From: Sediminicola luteus
GTDB taxonomy: Bacteria > Bacteroidota > Bacteroidia > Flavobacteriales > Flavobacteriaceae
Direction of reading: 5' to 3'
DNA: 64,000 nt
Assembly (NCBI RefSeq): GCF_002514735.1
Contig: NZ_KZ300477.1
Span: 458,368 to 522,367, forward strand
The translations under genes were made by a program, and so were the position numbers. The stretch's first letter is position 1. Every line of letters starts with the position of its first letter. This document shows positions 28,068-36,767 of this stretch, piece by piece. A model generated the notes under the pieces. The model was not told the DNA's origin. It ran no database searches and saw only the letters and a program-made list of their open reading frames with translations.

Positions 28068-29816
28068 TTAGAGACTTTTTATGTAGGTTACCAAGGCTTT
28101 CAAATCTTTTTTCTTAATGGGTTTGTTCCCTAGGCCATGACCATGGACTTGAAACAAATCGGTTAAGGTGGCCGCCCGGCCATCGTGCAAATACGGTGCG
28201 GTACGCCATACCTCCCTAAGGGTAGGTGTATCCCATCCGGCCTCGAATTCTATCTCCCCTATCTGATGTCTATTACCATCGGTAAAATAGGGGCCGTAAT
28301 GGCATTGGGTACAGCCCTTGGACTCGAATATCTTTTTACCCTGTTCAATGGTTTTTGCCATGCTTTCATCTTCAGCCACTGGGCTGGGAAGAGGTTGTAG
28401 CGACTTCAAGTAAGCGTCTACAGCTTGGGCATCGGCTTCCGGGATCTCGGCAAACTGGATATGGGTGAATCCGGCCCTTACGGCGGTCTCGGCATCGGGA
28501 CGTATGCCCGTGATCATGGCCGGTGCCGTGGCATGACTGAACAAAAGGCTCTTACAGTTCTTCGGGTTTCCGATACCATCGTTCAACAGATCCCAATTCA
28601 GACCATCGACCCGACCTTGACCCGGGTGGCAGCCATTACAAGATTGCCAGGTTTGGAAACAATTCGTGGCATCGTTAAAAATGCGTTCCCCTTTACGGGC
28701 CAGATCTTCTGAAAAATCAGGATTTAAGGCTATCGTAGACAACAGCCCATTACCTATATCATAACTATGAAGTTGATCCGAAAAATAGGAGACCACATAT
28801 ACCTTTCCGTCTTGGGTGGCCATACTTCTAGGGCCATTGCCAGGAATGGGAATTACCTTTCGGATGCCCTTTAAAAAATTTAGGTCGTAGGATAACGCTT
28901 CAGCAGCGCCATATCCCTTGAGGCGCGAAACTAACTGGGTATATTCGATACTACTCAACTCATGGGTACCCGAATGGGAAAGGAACAAACGGTCGGTAGT
29001 CACCAATACATCCCAAATTCCGGCCATGCCCCTTTCGGGTAAATCCGTTAAAAAACTGCCCAACAATTTTTGGTTTTCGGTATCGATTACCGACACAGCG
29101 CTGGTATTCATCCAGCCCTGTTGCAATTGGGTGGTGGGTACCTGAAAACGCCCCAAATTATGGGTGGCAAAAACGTACTTACCGTCGGGGGAAAGCTCCA
29201 ATCCACGAATCGCATTGCTCCCATTGGTCAGGGCGATATGCGACTTTACAGTAAAAGTCTCCAGATCGATAACACTGATTTTACTGCTCATTTCCTCCCC
29301 ATCGGCTGGGCCATCGGGTAAAAAATTACTGACGTAGAGGGTTTTTCCGTCTAAGGAAACTACCAAGTCCCGAGGTTCGCGAAGTACCTTTAAGCTACGT
29401 ATCTGTTTAGTGCTTAAATCAATGGCACTAATTGCATCTACCCATTGGTTACAGACGTAAAGTGTTTTTCCATCGGGGGCCAATTTGGGCGATCGGGCCC
29501 CCATGGGCAGTGGAATTTTACTTTCCAAGCTACGTTGTTCCAAATCGAAAATATGTAGGGATCCTTGGGTATGGCTCGTGGTTACATATAGCTTTTGACC
29601 CCTTAGGGTGATTCCGGTTGGGGGGTCTTCCAACGAAAACTGATGCAACAAGGCGCCCTCAGGAGTACGGATATCTACTGTTTTGGTTTGGGCATGGGCC
29701 AAAACCATTTCCCCTTGGTCACTAAGGCCAATAGCGGTGGTATTCAGAAAATGCGGTTCCTGGGCCATAAGCAAGAGGCCAAGAAAAAAAGCCAGTAGGG
29801 TTCCGTACGTTTTCAT
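28068..29816 (-). CDS. YVTN propeller fused to di-haem cytochrome c peroxidase-like domain
   Basis: The 582-residue product has a signal peptide (LLAFFLGLLLMAQ). Residues about 25-340 are a seven-bladed YVTN-type propeller (KLAPDGKTLYVCNQWVDAIS, VVSLDGKTLYVSNFLPDG, ELSPDGKYVFATHNLG). Then come two c-haem sites, SCNGCHPGQGRVDG near residue 395 and GCTQCHYGPYFTDG near 497, in a MauG/CcpA-like region ending with YLHDGRAATLTDLFQVHG. It is periplasmic, either peroxidase or dehydrogenase-like. It is the first gene of the minus-strand block; 289 bases without any clear gene separate it from the next gene. Confidence 0.82.
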   Translation of the reverse strand: MKTYGTLLAFFLGLLLMAQEPHFLNTTAIGLSDQGEMVLAHAQTKTVDIRTPEGALLHQFSLEDPPTGITLRGQKLYVTTSHTQGSLHIFDLEQRSLESKIPLPMGARSPKLAPDGKTLYVCNQWVDAISAIDLSTKQIRSLKVLREPRDLVVSLDGKTLYVSNFLPDGPADGEEMSSKISVIDLETFTVKSHIALTNGSNAIRGLELSPDGKYVFATHNLGRFQVPTTQLQQGWMNTSAVSVIDTENQKLLGSFLTDLPERGMAGIWDVLVTTDRLFLSHSGTHELSSIEYTQLVSRLKGYGAAEALSYDLNFLKGIRKVIPIPGNGPRSMATQDGKVYVVSYFSDQLHSYDIGNGLLSTIALNPDFSEDLARKGERIFNDATNCFQTWQSCNGCHPGQGRVDGLNWDLLNDGIGNPKNCKSLLFSHATAPAMITGIRPDAETAVRAGFTHIQFAEIPEADAQAVDAYLKSLQPLPSPVAEDESMAKTIEQGKKIFESKGCTQCHYGPYFTDGNRHQIGEIEFEAGWDTPTLREVWRTAPYLHDGRAATLTDLFQVHGHGLGNKPIKKKDLKALVTYIKSL

Positions 29817-30105
29817 CGCCGTAGATTTTTGGGTTATCCAGCGTCCGATGACCGTAGGCCCGGCCAGTAAAGAAGGTATCCATTGGTGTACGTTCCTAAG
29901 ACCAAAGCCTAGGACTTCGGTTCAAATCGGTTTTACACGCCCACCAAAACGTATAAAATATAGACTAAAGGTACATGCCGGTTACATCCGAAAACATAAC
30001 ATTTATCAGCTTTCGTAAAATTTTCGTGGATTGTTTTTGGTATATGAAAACAAGGCTTGATTTGAGATAAGGTTTATCTTTAATGCGTAAAACACACCCC
30101 TAGCT

Positions 30106-31224
30106 ATGGAATGGAGTTTTTGGGAAAGGGAAACCTGGTTGGCCCGTTTGGATTATGTGATCATTGGCAGTGGCATCGTGGGTTTGAATGCGGCCTTGGC
30201 GCTGCGAAAATCGGAACCTGAAGCCCGAATTTTAATCTTGGAAAAAGGCCAATTGCCCCAAGGTGCCAGTACCAAAAATGCCGGATTCGCCTGTTTTGGC
30301 AGTGTCTCGGAGCTCTTATCGGATCTAAACTCACATACCGAAAGTGAAGTGGCCGAATTGGTTGAGCAGCGTTATAAGGGGATATTAGCTTTACGAAAGC
30401 TACTGGGCGATGAAAATCTCAATTTTCAAAACCATGGGGGCCATGAGGTGTTTCTTAGCCACCAGCAAGATAGTTATCGGAACTGTTTGGAACGATTGCC
30501 CTACCTCAACAACCTACTGCGGCCTATTTTTAAGAGCGATCCCTTTAAAGTAAACCCCAACCGTTTCGGATTTGAAGGGATTTGCAATCAATATTTTACC
30601 CAGACCTTCGAGGGGCAGATCCACACCGGAAATATGATGGCTGCCTTGTTAAAACGCGCCCATGCCGCCGATATCAAAATCTTGAACCAAGTAAGGGTCA
30701 ACGGTTATGAAGAAGATGCGGATGGGGTACGGGTTTTTGCCGATGGATTCGAATGCCGCTGCAGTAAATTGCTATGGGCTACCAATGGCTTTAGCAAGGC
30801 TTTGATCGGGGAGCCAGTTGCTCCTGCCCGCGCCCAAGTGTTGGTCACCCATCCGATTCCAGACCTTAAAATTAAAGGAACCTTTCATTTGGAATCGGGC
30901 TACTACTATTTCCGTAATATTGGCAATCGTATTTTATTAGGTGGTGGCCGCAATCTCGATTTTAAAGCAGAAGAAACCACCGAATTCGGACTCACCCCAT
31001 TGGTACAAGATCGCTTGCAAACCTTGCTGCGCGAAGTAATTTTACCACACACCTCTTTTAGTATAGACCAACGCTGGAGTGGCATTATGGGGGTAGGCCC
31101 ACAAAAAGCCCCTTTGATCAAAAAACTATCGGAACATGTGAGCTGTGGTATACGATTGGGTGGCATGGGCGTCGCCATTGGAAGTTATACCGGACAGATG
31201 CTGGCCAAAATCGCCAAAAAATAA
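30106..31224 (+). CDS. FAD-dependent oxidoreductase of the DAO family
   Basis: The 372-residue product has the dinucleotide-binding motif YVIIGSGIVGLNAALAL near residues 17-33, ARILILEKG, GASTKNAGFACFGS, and a C-terminal SGIMGVGPQKAP plus RLGGMGVAIGSYTGQML. This matches D-amino-acid-oxidase/glycine-oxidase type flavoenzymes. The substrate is not clear; typical partners (thiO, dadA context) are absent. No signal peptide is present. It is followed after 10 bases by a metallophosphoesterase lipoprotein. Confidence 0.85.
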   Translation: MEWSFWERETWLARLDYVIIGSGIVGLNAALALRKSEPEARILILEKGQLPQGASTKNAGFACFGSVSELLSDLNSHTESEVAELVEQRYKGILALRKLLGDENLNFQNHGGHEVFLSHQQDSYRNCLERLPYLNNLLRPIFKSDPFKVNPNRFGFEGICNQYFTQTFEGQIHTGNMMAALLKRAHAADIKILNQVRVNGYEEDADGVRVFADGFECRCSKLLWATNGFSKALIGEPVAPARAQVLVTHPIPDLKIKGTFHLESGYYYFRNIGNRILLGGGRNLDFKAEETTEFGLTPLVQDRLQTLLREVILPHTSFSIDQRWSGIMGVGPQKAPLIKKLSEHVSCGIRLGGMGVAIGSYTGQMLAKIAKK

Positions 31225-31234
31225 TATACCAAAC

Positions 31235-32467
31235 ATGAAATACACCCCTATTGCACTAATTTTCCTTGTGCTGTTAAACTCAGCCTGTGCCCCCAAAAGA
31301 AACCAGGTAACGCTCAAAAGGGCCCCTTATCTACAATCGGTCATAGCCGATAGCGCTACCGTACTTTGGCGTACCGATAGGCCAATGCCAACGGGCTTAG
31401 AAATCCGGAAAAAAGGGGAAACGGACTGGTTTTATGTACATGGTTCGAACAAAAAAACCAACACAGGCCTCATTGAACACGAGGCGGTAATCCATAATCT
31501 GGCCTCAGGAGGTGTTTATGAATATCGATTAATGCAAGGCGATCGACCTGCTTGGGATAAAAAAACCTATAGTTTTCCGGCAGCCAAATACCAAGGCGAA
31601 GACCGCTTTACCTTCTTTGCGGCAGGAGACATTGGCGAACCCGTGGCCAATGGGGGCACCCCCGATCAGATGGGGAAAACCTTGGCCCAAAGAATTTCGG
31701 ATTTTGATTTTGGCCTTTTATTGGGCGATATCATTTATCCCGATGGTAAAAGCGAAGTATATGACAGCCAATTGTTCGATTATTTTACGGGTGTTTTTCC
31801 CTATGTTCCCATTTTTCCGGTTTTAGGCAACCACGATTGGCACGAGCCCGAAAAAAACTATATGCAAGAATGGAAATTGCCCCATAACGAACATTACTAC
31901 AGTTTCGATTATGGCAATACCCATTTTGTGGCCCTAGATACCGAAATGGGTGGTATGTACGATATCGAAAACCAATTGGCTTGGTTAAAAGAAGACCTAG
32001 AGAAGCATAAAAATGCCCCTTGGTTGATCGTGTACCTGCACCATAACGGTCATTCGTGTACCTATAAAAAAGACTATGAGGGGGTGGTAAAACTATATCC
32101 CATTTTTGCCGAATATGGGGTAGACCTGGTCTTGAACGGGCATGCCCATACCTACGAACGTTTAAACCCCATGGATGGCAAGGGGCAATTGATAGCGGGT
32201 TATAACGGCCCCACCGACAGCTACCAAAACCCCAAAGGTTTTGTAGCCATTACGGCCGGCAGTGGTGGTAAATTACGCGGTGTTGGCAGCGACCCCAAAC
32301 CCTATAGTCCCGACCCGGAAAACTGTCGCTACCCCGGCCTCACCGCCAAGGCCATACACGATTGGGTATACCTACAAATATCGATCAACGGCAACACCCT
32401 AGAAGGCAAGGCCTTTACTACCCATGGGAATACGGAAGTGGATTGGTTTACGGTAGTAAAAGATTAA
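31235..32467 (+). CDS. purple-acid-phosphatase-like metallophosphoesterase lipoprotein
   Basis: From the ATG at 31235 the product has 410 residues with a lipoprotein leader (LIFLVLLNSACAP). An N-terminal fibronectin-like domain (RAPYLQSVIADSATVLWRTD) is followed by the phosphoesterase core: AAGDIGEP, LLLGDIIYPDG, FPVLGNHDWH, VYLHHNGHS and VLNGHAHTYER, all metal ligands present. It is an exported phosphatase, the substrate unknown. The stretch upstream of the ATG overlaps the FAD gene in another frame and is not part of the product. Confidence 0.9.
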   Translation: MKYTPIALIFLVLLNSACAPKRNQVTLKRAPYLQSVIADSATVLWRTDRPMPTGLEIRKKGETDWFYVHGSNKKTNTGLIEHEAVIHNLASGGVYEYRLMQGDRPAWDKKTYSFPAAKYQGEDRFTFFAAGDIGEPVANGGTPDQMGKTLAQRISDFDFGLLLGDIIYPDGKSEVYDSQLFDYFTGVFPYVPIFPVLGNHDWHEPEKNYMQEWKLPHNEHYYSFDYGNTHFVALDTEMGGMYDIENQLAWLKEDLEKHKNAPWLIVYLHHNGHSCTYKKDYEGVVKLYPIFAEYGVDLVLNGHAHTYERLNPMDGKGQLIAGYNGPTDSYQNPKGFVAITAGSGGKLRGVGSDPKPYSPDPENCRYPGLTAKAIHDWVYLQISINGNTLEGKAFTTHGNTEVDWFTVVKD

Positions 32468-32506
32468 CAGATATGAATTACTTCTTTACTAATTTTAAAA
32501 GGACCT

Positions 32507-35500
32507 TTAATATTTAATACTACCAACTTCAAGTTCATCTTCCTCTTTATCCAATCTTAATATTTTAATTTTTTTCTTTTCATTAGATTTTCCATAATCT
32601 GTAAAAATGGAAACCTTTAAAATTGTAGGTCCAGATATCTTTTGGATATTATCGGAATAGTAATCTGCAAGAATTCTATACTCTCCCTTATTAGCATTTT
32701 TCAGCATAAACTCTTCTGGCCCATATCCTTCGGTCATATCCTCCGAAATTCGACCACCAATCTTTGTTAAGTTGTTTTTATAATATGCTTTTTCTTTTGT
32801 AGGGTCAATAACCCAAAGATCAATATCGGTATCGTTATGGTTCCAGTCAATTACAATTCTTATATCAACAGGAATTTCTTTAAACTTATTTTTTATCTCC
32901 TTTCTAAGCTTTAGCCTTTTAGAATATTTGTTAACTAATCTTGATAATTCAATATAGGCGATTTGCTCAATTCCATTAAACCGCTCATCTTCGTCTTTAA
33001 CCAATAATTGGCCTTCATATAAAAGATACAAAAGATCGAAACTCTCTTTAATTTTGCCCAGTTGTTCATAAACTAATGCCAAATCCCTATACGATTGTGG
33101 TTCCTCAGGTCGCAGTTCCAATACTTTTTCATAAACAATCGATGCCAATTCATACTCTTCAAAGTATTCTAGTTTATAAGCTAAGGCCTTCAAAAGTTCA
33201 TGGTTATTCAATTCAACTTCCATTAAATTGGTTAGAATAGTAATAGCATAGTCAGTACTGCCCCTTTGATCAAAGAAATCAGATACATCCAAATAAAAAG
33301 AAGGGCTATTGGAATAATCGTTTCTTATATCTAAGTATTTTTTATAGGCCAATTCAATACTTTCTTGCTGTTCCAGAATTTGGATGTACGGTGTTTCTGG
33401 ATTCCAAGATTTTAATTCAATCTTATCAGAAATCCTTCTGTTTAATTCTTCAATTTTTTCTTGTTTAACTTCCGAACCATTTTTTGTCGTAATGATTACA
33501 ACCCCATTTGATGCTCTATTACCATAAAGCACAATTGCGTGCATAGCTTTTAATACTTGTATACCATTAATGTCCTCTGGTTTTAACTCCTGAATAGGAT
33601 TACCCATAACTGGAACTCCATCAACTACATAAAGTGGACCATTTTCCCCTGTAATTGAACTATTCCCACTTTGTTTAACCGCATTCTTAGAACTAATATC
33701 CCCAGAATTCTGGGTTATCTGAATACCTGCCACATTTCCCTGCAATGATTCTGAAACAACTGTGCTAATAGAATACCCAACAGCTTTTCTTTCTCTTTGG
33801 ATACCCATTGAAGTGACCACTACCTCTTCTAAAGCTTGAGAACTTTCTTCCAATACGATGGAAATTCTATTTGTTTCACTGATAACAAAACTAGCTGGCT
33901 TAAACCCAATGTATGAAAAGGTTAATTCATCTTCACTTTCAGCATTTATCAAAAAATTACCGTCAAAATCGGTTGTTGTACCATTGTCACTACCTTTTAC
34001 AATTACATTTACTCCAGGGAGCGGCCTACTGTCGGCATCTAAAACAGTTCCCGAAACTATTCCCCGTGTAGAATCGACCGTAACAGTATTCCTAGTCGAA
34101 ATCGTATTATTGGTCAACGGTCTTGTTTCCCCAGAAAGGTTACTATCATTTGGATTGTTAACGGATCTTGGTAAAGTGCTATGTACCGAACTATCTTTTT
34201 TGGGAGATTTCGTTTTCTTTATCGGATAATTAGTGTTATACCAATCCTGAACAACCCTATATTCATCTAATAAACTCTCCTTTCTAAATTTTAAGGCTTC
34301 ACTTTTTTCAGCCTCCTCTTCCTCTAAATTTCCAATTAAATCTTTGTATTCCCCCTTTAACTCATTTGGCGGTTCAATACGATAACGGACATAATCTTCT
34401 ATCCTATCTAATATCAACATAGAGGTGTAATCCGTAATCAAATGATATTCTTTTCCATGAGAGATTATGTGTTCCTTGTTCTCCTTTTTATCTAGATTTA
34501 AATAATTCAATTTTTGTTTTGCCCATAATCTTCTAACCAATTGATTATTCTGACTTTTTTGAATAGGCACCTTTACGCGCTCCGTAATTTTCCCTTGATA
34601 ACCGAATAACAACTCCAACTCAGTGTTCTTTCTAAATCGTCCGCTTACAGAAAAATTTTCATGAACGTTAGTCCTTGTTTTGGGGTATAACTCAAAGACT
34701 GCCTTGTTAGAAACAACTCCTAAATACTGAAACGTTTCACTTTTAAGTGCTTTTACAGCTTCTTTATAAGGCATATTAACCATATTCACATAGCTACCAC
34801 CCGAAGCTGTTGCAATGCTTTCTAACAACTCGTGATTTGCAGAAATACTTGAATTTATTGTATAAACCGCCTTTTTGTATATTTTGGGAAAATTTCCAAG
34901 ATTACTTAGTCCATCGGAAAACAATAAAATCTCATCTGATTTAGAATGCCTACCCAATACGTTAAAGGAGGTTCCGCCATCGTACGTAATCTTTTCAATG
35001 GTATTTTTAAGTTGTTCCCAATCACCGTTTTTTATTCGAACAATGGTTCTTTCGAGTATCGAATTACTGAAAGAAATGAACTCAATCTCAACATCTCTTA
35101 GATATTCCAAATAGGCCCCCAATACTTCTAACTCTGATTTTAACTTTCTGGATTTCTGAGAGTAAGAAGCATCCCATAATAAAGTAATTCTTTTGGGTTT
35201 TGGTTTTAGTCTTGACTTGGTTTTAATCTTGTCTGTAATATGGAAGTAATCCCTATAGGTCATCAAACTGGAAGAATTGTTGAAACTGGGGATTTCAATA
35301 ACTACTGGATTTTTTGGTTTATGGTTTACCAACTGTGTATCTGCCAGGAAAAAACCGTTTTTCTCTTTGAAAAAAAAGTTTTTATAAATCGAGTTTATTA
35401 CCTTGGGCATGTCCTGACTTTTGTAAACCTCTATTTTAATTGAAAAAAAATCCAATGAATCCTTTAGTCCTAAAGGCAGTTCATAAATATGATTTTGGTC

Positions 35501-35953
35501 AAAAGTCGCTAACTCTTGCTCAAAGCTTAAAACTATGCGTTTATACTTTTTGGGTAGTATAGGATACACTCTTGCTTTGTAGTTGTTCCCTTCGGTCTTT
35601 TCCAAAAAGGCAGGATCAATATTTTGTCTCACAGTACTTTCAAAAGCTACACGTGCCAACTCTTTTTCTACCACCACCGCATTTCTTAGGGTTCCATTTA
35701 CTTCCATTGCAAAATGAGATACTGCTTGCCCTTCGCCAAGAGGAAATTCTAATTCCCCTTCAAGGGTACGATCCAGCCCATTGTAAAACTGCATATCATA
35801 AGTAGTTCGAGCAAAATTCCCTACAATACTGACATCGATTTCCAATTTGGCTAGTTTCAGGGAAATTGAATCCTTTGTTTTAAGTTGAATAGGCTCCTGT
35901 GCTAAAACTTTAACAACAATAAAAAAGAGGAAAATGAAACTTTTCTTAGGCAT
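32507..35953 (-). CDS. VIT-VWA protein with carboxypeptidase-like, TonB-plug, TPR and DUF2135-like domains
   Basis: A 1148-residue exported protein. A signal peptide (FIFLFFIVVKVLAQ) precedes a VIT domain (about 20-160; TTYDMQFYNGLDRTLEGELE). A VWA domain (about 250-430) has the MIDAS-like DASYS. A carboxypeptidase-regulatory-like domain (about 625-700; VSGTVLDADSRPLPGVNVIV) follows, then a SusC-style plug (LYVVDGVPVMGNPI, LYGNRASNGVVIITTKNG) with no barrel after it. TPR-like repeats come next, and a C-terminal DUF2135-like domain has DWNHNDTDIDLWVIDP. The gene is visibly AT-richer than its left neighbours, so it may be acquired. Likely an outer-membrane or surface scaffold; the partner is unknown. 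Confidence 0.75.
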   Translation of the reverse strand: MPKKSFIFLFFIVVKVLAQEPIQLKTKDSISLKLAKLEIDVSIVGNFARTTYDMQFYNGLDRTLEGELEFPLGEGQAVSHFAMEVNGTLRNAVVVEKELARVAFESTVRQNIDPAFLEKTEGNNYKARVYPILPKKYKRIVLSFEQELATFDQNHIYELPLGLKDSLDFFSIKIEVYKSQDMPKVINSIYKNFFFKEKNGFFLADTQLVNHKPKNPVVIEIPSFNNSSSLMTYRDYFHITDKIKTKSRLKPKPKRITLLWDASYSQKSRKLKSELEVLGAYLEYLRDVEIEFISFSNSILERTIVRIKNGDWEQLKNTIEKITYDGGTSFNVLGRHSKSDEILLFSDGLSNLGNFPKIYKKAVYTINSSISANHELLESIATASGGSYVNMVNMPYKEAVKALKSETFQYLGVVSNKAVFELYPKTRTNVHENFSVSGRFRKNTELELLFGYQGKITERVKVPIQKSQNNQLVRRLWAKQKLNYLNLDKKENKEHIISHGKEYHLITDYTSMLILDRIEDYVRYRIEPPNELKGEYKDLIGNLEEEEAEKSEALKFRKESLLDEYRVVQDWYNTNYPIKKTKSPKKDSSVHSTLPRSVNNPNDSNLSGETRPLTNNTISTRNTVTVDSTRGIVSGTVLDADSRPLPGVNVIVKGSDNGTTTDFDGNFLINAESEDELTFSYIGFKPASFVISETNRISIVLEESSQALEEVVVTSMGIQRERKAVGYSISTVVSESLQGNVAGIQITQNSGDISSKNAVKQSGNSSITGENGPLYVVDGVPVMGNPIQELKPEDINGIQVLKAMHAIVLYGNRASNGVVIITTKNGSEVKQEKIEELNRRISDKIELKSWNPETPYIQILEQQESIELAYKKYLDIRNDYSNSPSFYLDVSDFFDQRGSTDYAITILTNLMEVELNNHELLKALAYKLEYFEEYELASIVYEKVLELRPEEPQSYRDLALVYEQLGKIKESFDLLYLLYEGQLLVKDEDERFNGIEQIAYIELSRLVNKYSKRLKLRKEIKNKFKEIPVDIRIVIDWNHNDTDIDLWVIDPTKEKAYYKNNLTKIGGRISEDMTEGYGPEEFMLKNANKGEYRILADYYSDNIQKISGPTILKVSIFTDYGKSNEKKKIKILRLDKEEDELEVGSIKY

Positions 35954-36033
35954 AGAATGGTTGGTTTGGGTTGAGTAATATAAACTACAACTTGAAATTA
36001 CTGATTAATTCTCTTTTCCAATAAAAATAATCG

Positions 36034-36041
36034 CATCTTTG
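36034..36041 (+). promoter_or_regulatory. possible -7 box of short unit 1
   Basis: CATCTTTG at 36034-36041 differs from TAnnTTTG at the first base only; no good TTG lies 19-21 bases upstream. It is the weakest of four similar boxes in this locus. Confidence 0.35.
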
Positions 36042-36074
36042 CCCCTATCATAGAAAACCAAAAACGAAATACCC

Positions 36075-36140
36075 ATGTTATATAGTTCAATTCACATATC
36101 ACAGATTTTAGCCTTAGGCAGGTTTCATTTGGATGGGTAA
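36075..36140 (+). CDS. short leader-like ORF of unit 1 (21 residues)
   Basis: The ORF MLYSSIHISQILALGRFHLDG starts at 36075 and stops at 36140, between a promoter-like box and an intrinsic terminator 25 bases after the stop codon. No homologue is recognised. Position and size suggest a leader peptide or a small RNA with a chance ORF. Confidence 0.35.
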   Translation: MLYSSIHISQILALGRFHLDG

Positions 36141-36164
36141 TTACGATAAAGCGTAAAGCGAACT

Positions 36165-36195
36165 AAAGCGTCCAAGAAATTGGGCGCTTTTTTTT
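36165..36195 (+). terminator. intrinsic terminator of unit 1
   Basis: AAAGCGTCC at 36165-36173 pairs with GGGCGCTTT at 36182-36190 with one wobble and is followed by a T-run. Nearly the same hairpin recurs at 40543. Confidence 0.85.
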
Positions 36196-36368
36196 CGCCC
36201 AGTAAGCCATACCGCAAAACCCTACAAAAAATGCCTATTGAAGTCTAAGCAAATAAACCTCAGTCCATTAGCAATAATGGTGGTTCTCCGTAAGCTAACG
36301 GACAGGGACTCTATTGTCTTGTTTTTAGCGTAATGAATTGATTTACAGCGTTTTATTTTTGTTTTTCA

Positions 36369-36400
36369 TTTGCATACTTCCAAAAAGGGTCATAGGTTTG
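36369..36400 (+). promoter_or_regulatory. promoter of short unit 2
   Basis: TTTG at 36369-36372 and TAGGTTTG at 36393-36400 are separated by 20 bases, a full Bacteroidota promoter. The box is followed by CACC, as in unit 4. Confidence 0.7.
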
Positions 36401-36437
36401 CACCGCAATTAAGCACCACAAAAAAGTATTAAAGCGA

Positions 36438-36524
36438 ATGTTTGTATTACCATCACAATCAAAGAAGTATACCAGACTAGGTCTTGTTATACCTAAGCTT
36501 CGCGACTACTTCCATACTTTATAA
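36438..36524 (+). CDS. short leader-like ORF of unit 2 (28 residues)
   Basis: ATG at 36438, preceded by AAAGCGA, opens a 28-codon frame beginning MFVLPSQSKKYTRLGLVIPK and ending at 36524. A terminator starts 22 bases after the stop. It is unlike any known protein; it may be a translated leader that decides read-through into the PcfJ-like gene at 36768. Confidence 0.4.
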   Translation: MFVLPSQSKKYTRLGLVIPKLRDYFHTL

Positions 36525-36545
36525 TCCATTTCTTAAGTATAGGGG

Positions 36546-36577
36546 AGTCCGAAGCCAAAACGTTTCGGGCTTTTTTT
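36546..36577 (+). terminator. intrinsic terminator of unit 2
   Basis: AGTCCGAA at 36546-36553 pairs with TTCGGGCT at 36564-36571 with one wobble, followed by seven T. A close relative closes unit 4 at 41109. The next 190 bases up to the PcfJ-like gene show nothing recognisable. Confidence 0.85.
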
Positions 36578-36767
36578 ATCTAAAGTCCCACCGACAAGCA
36601 TCATACTATTAAAATGATGCTAGGCGGGAAGCCCAATTTCCAAGTTATCGAAACCCGAATTTCCGGTTCCTGATCCAAGGGGTCGGCCTAATCGAATATG
36701 CCAAAATCTATGCGGATACAATCCCATGGCTTTACATAAATCAGCAACCGTGTAAAGAGCCGAAATC

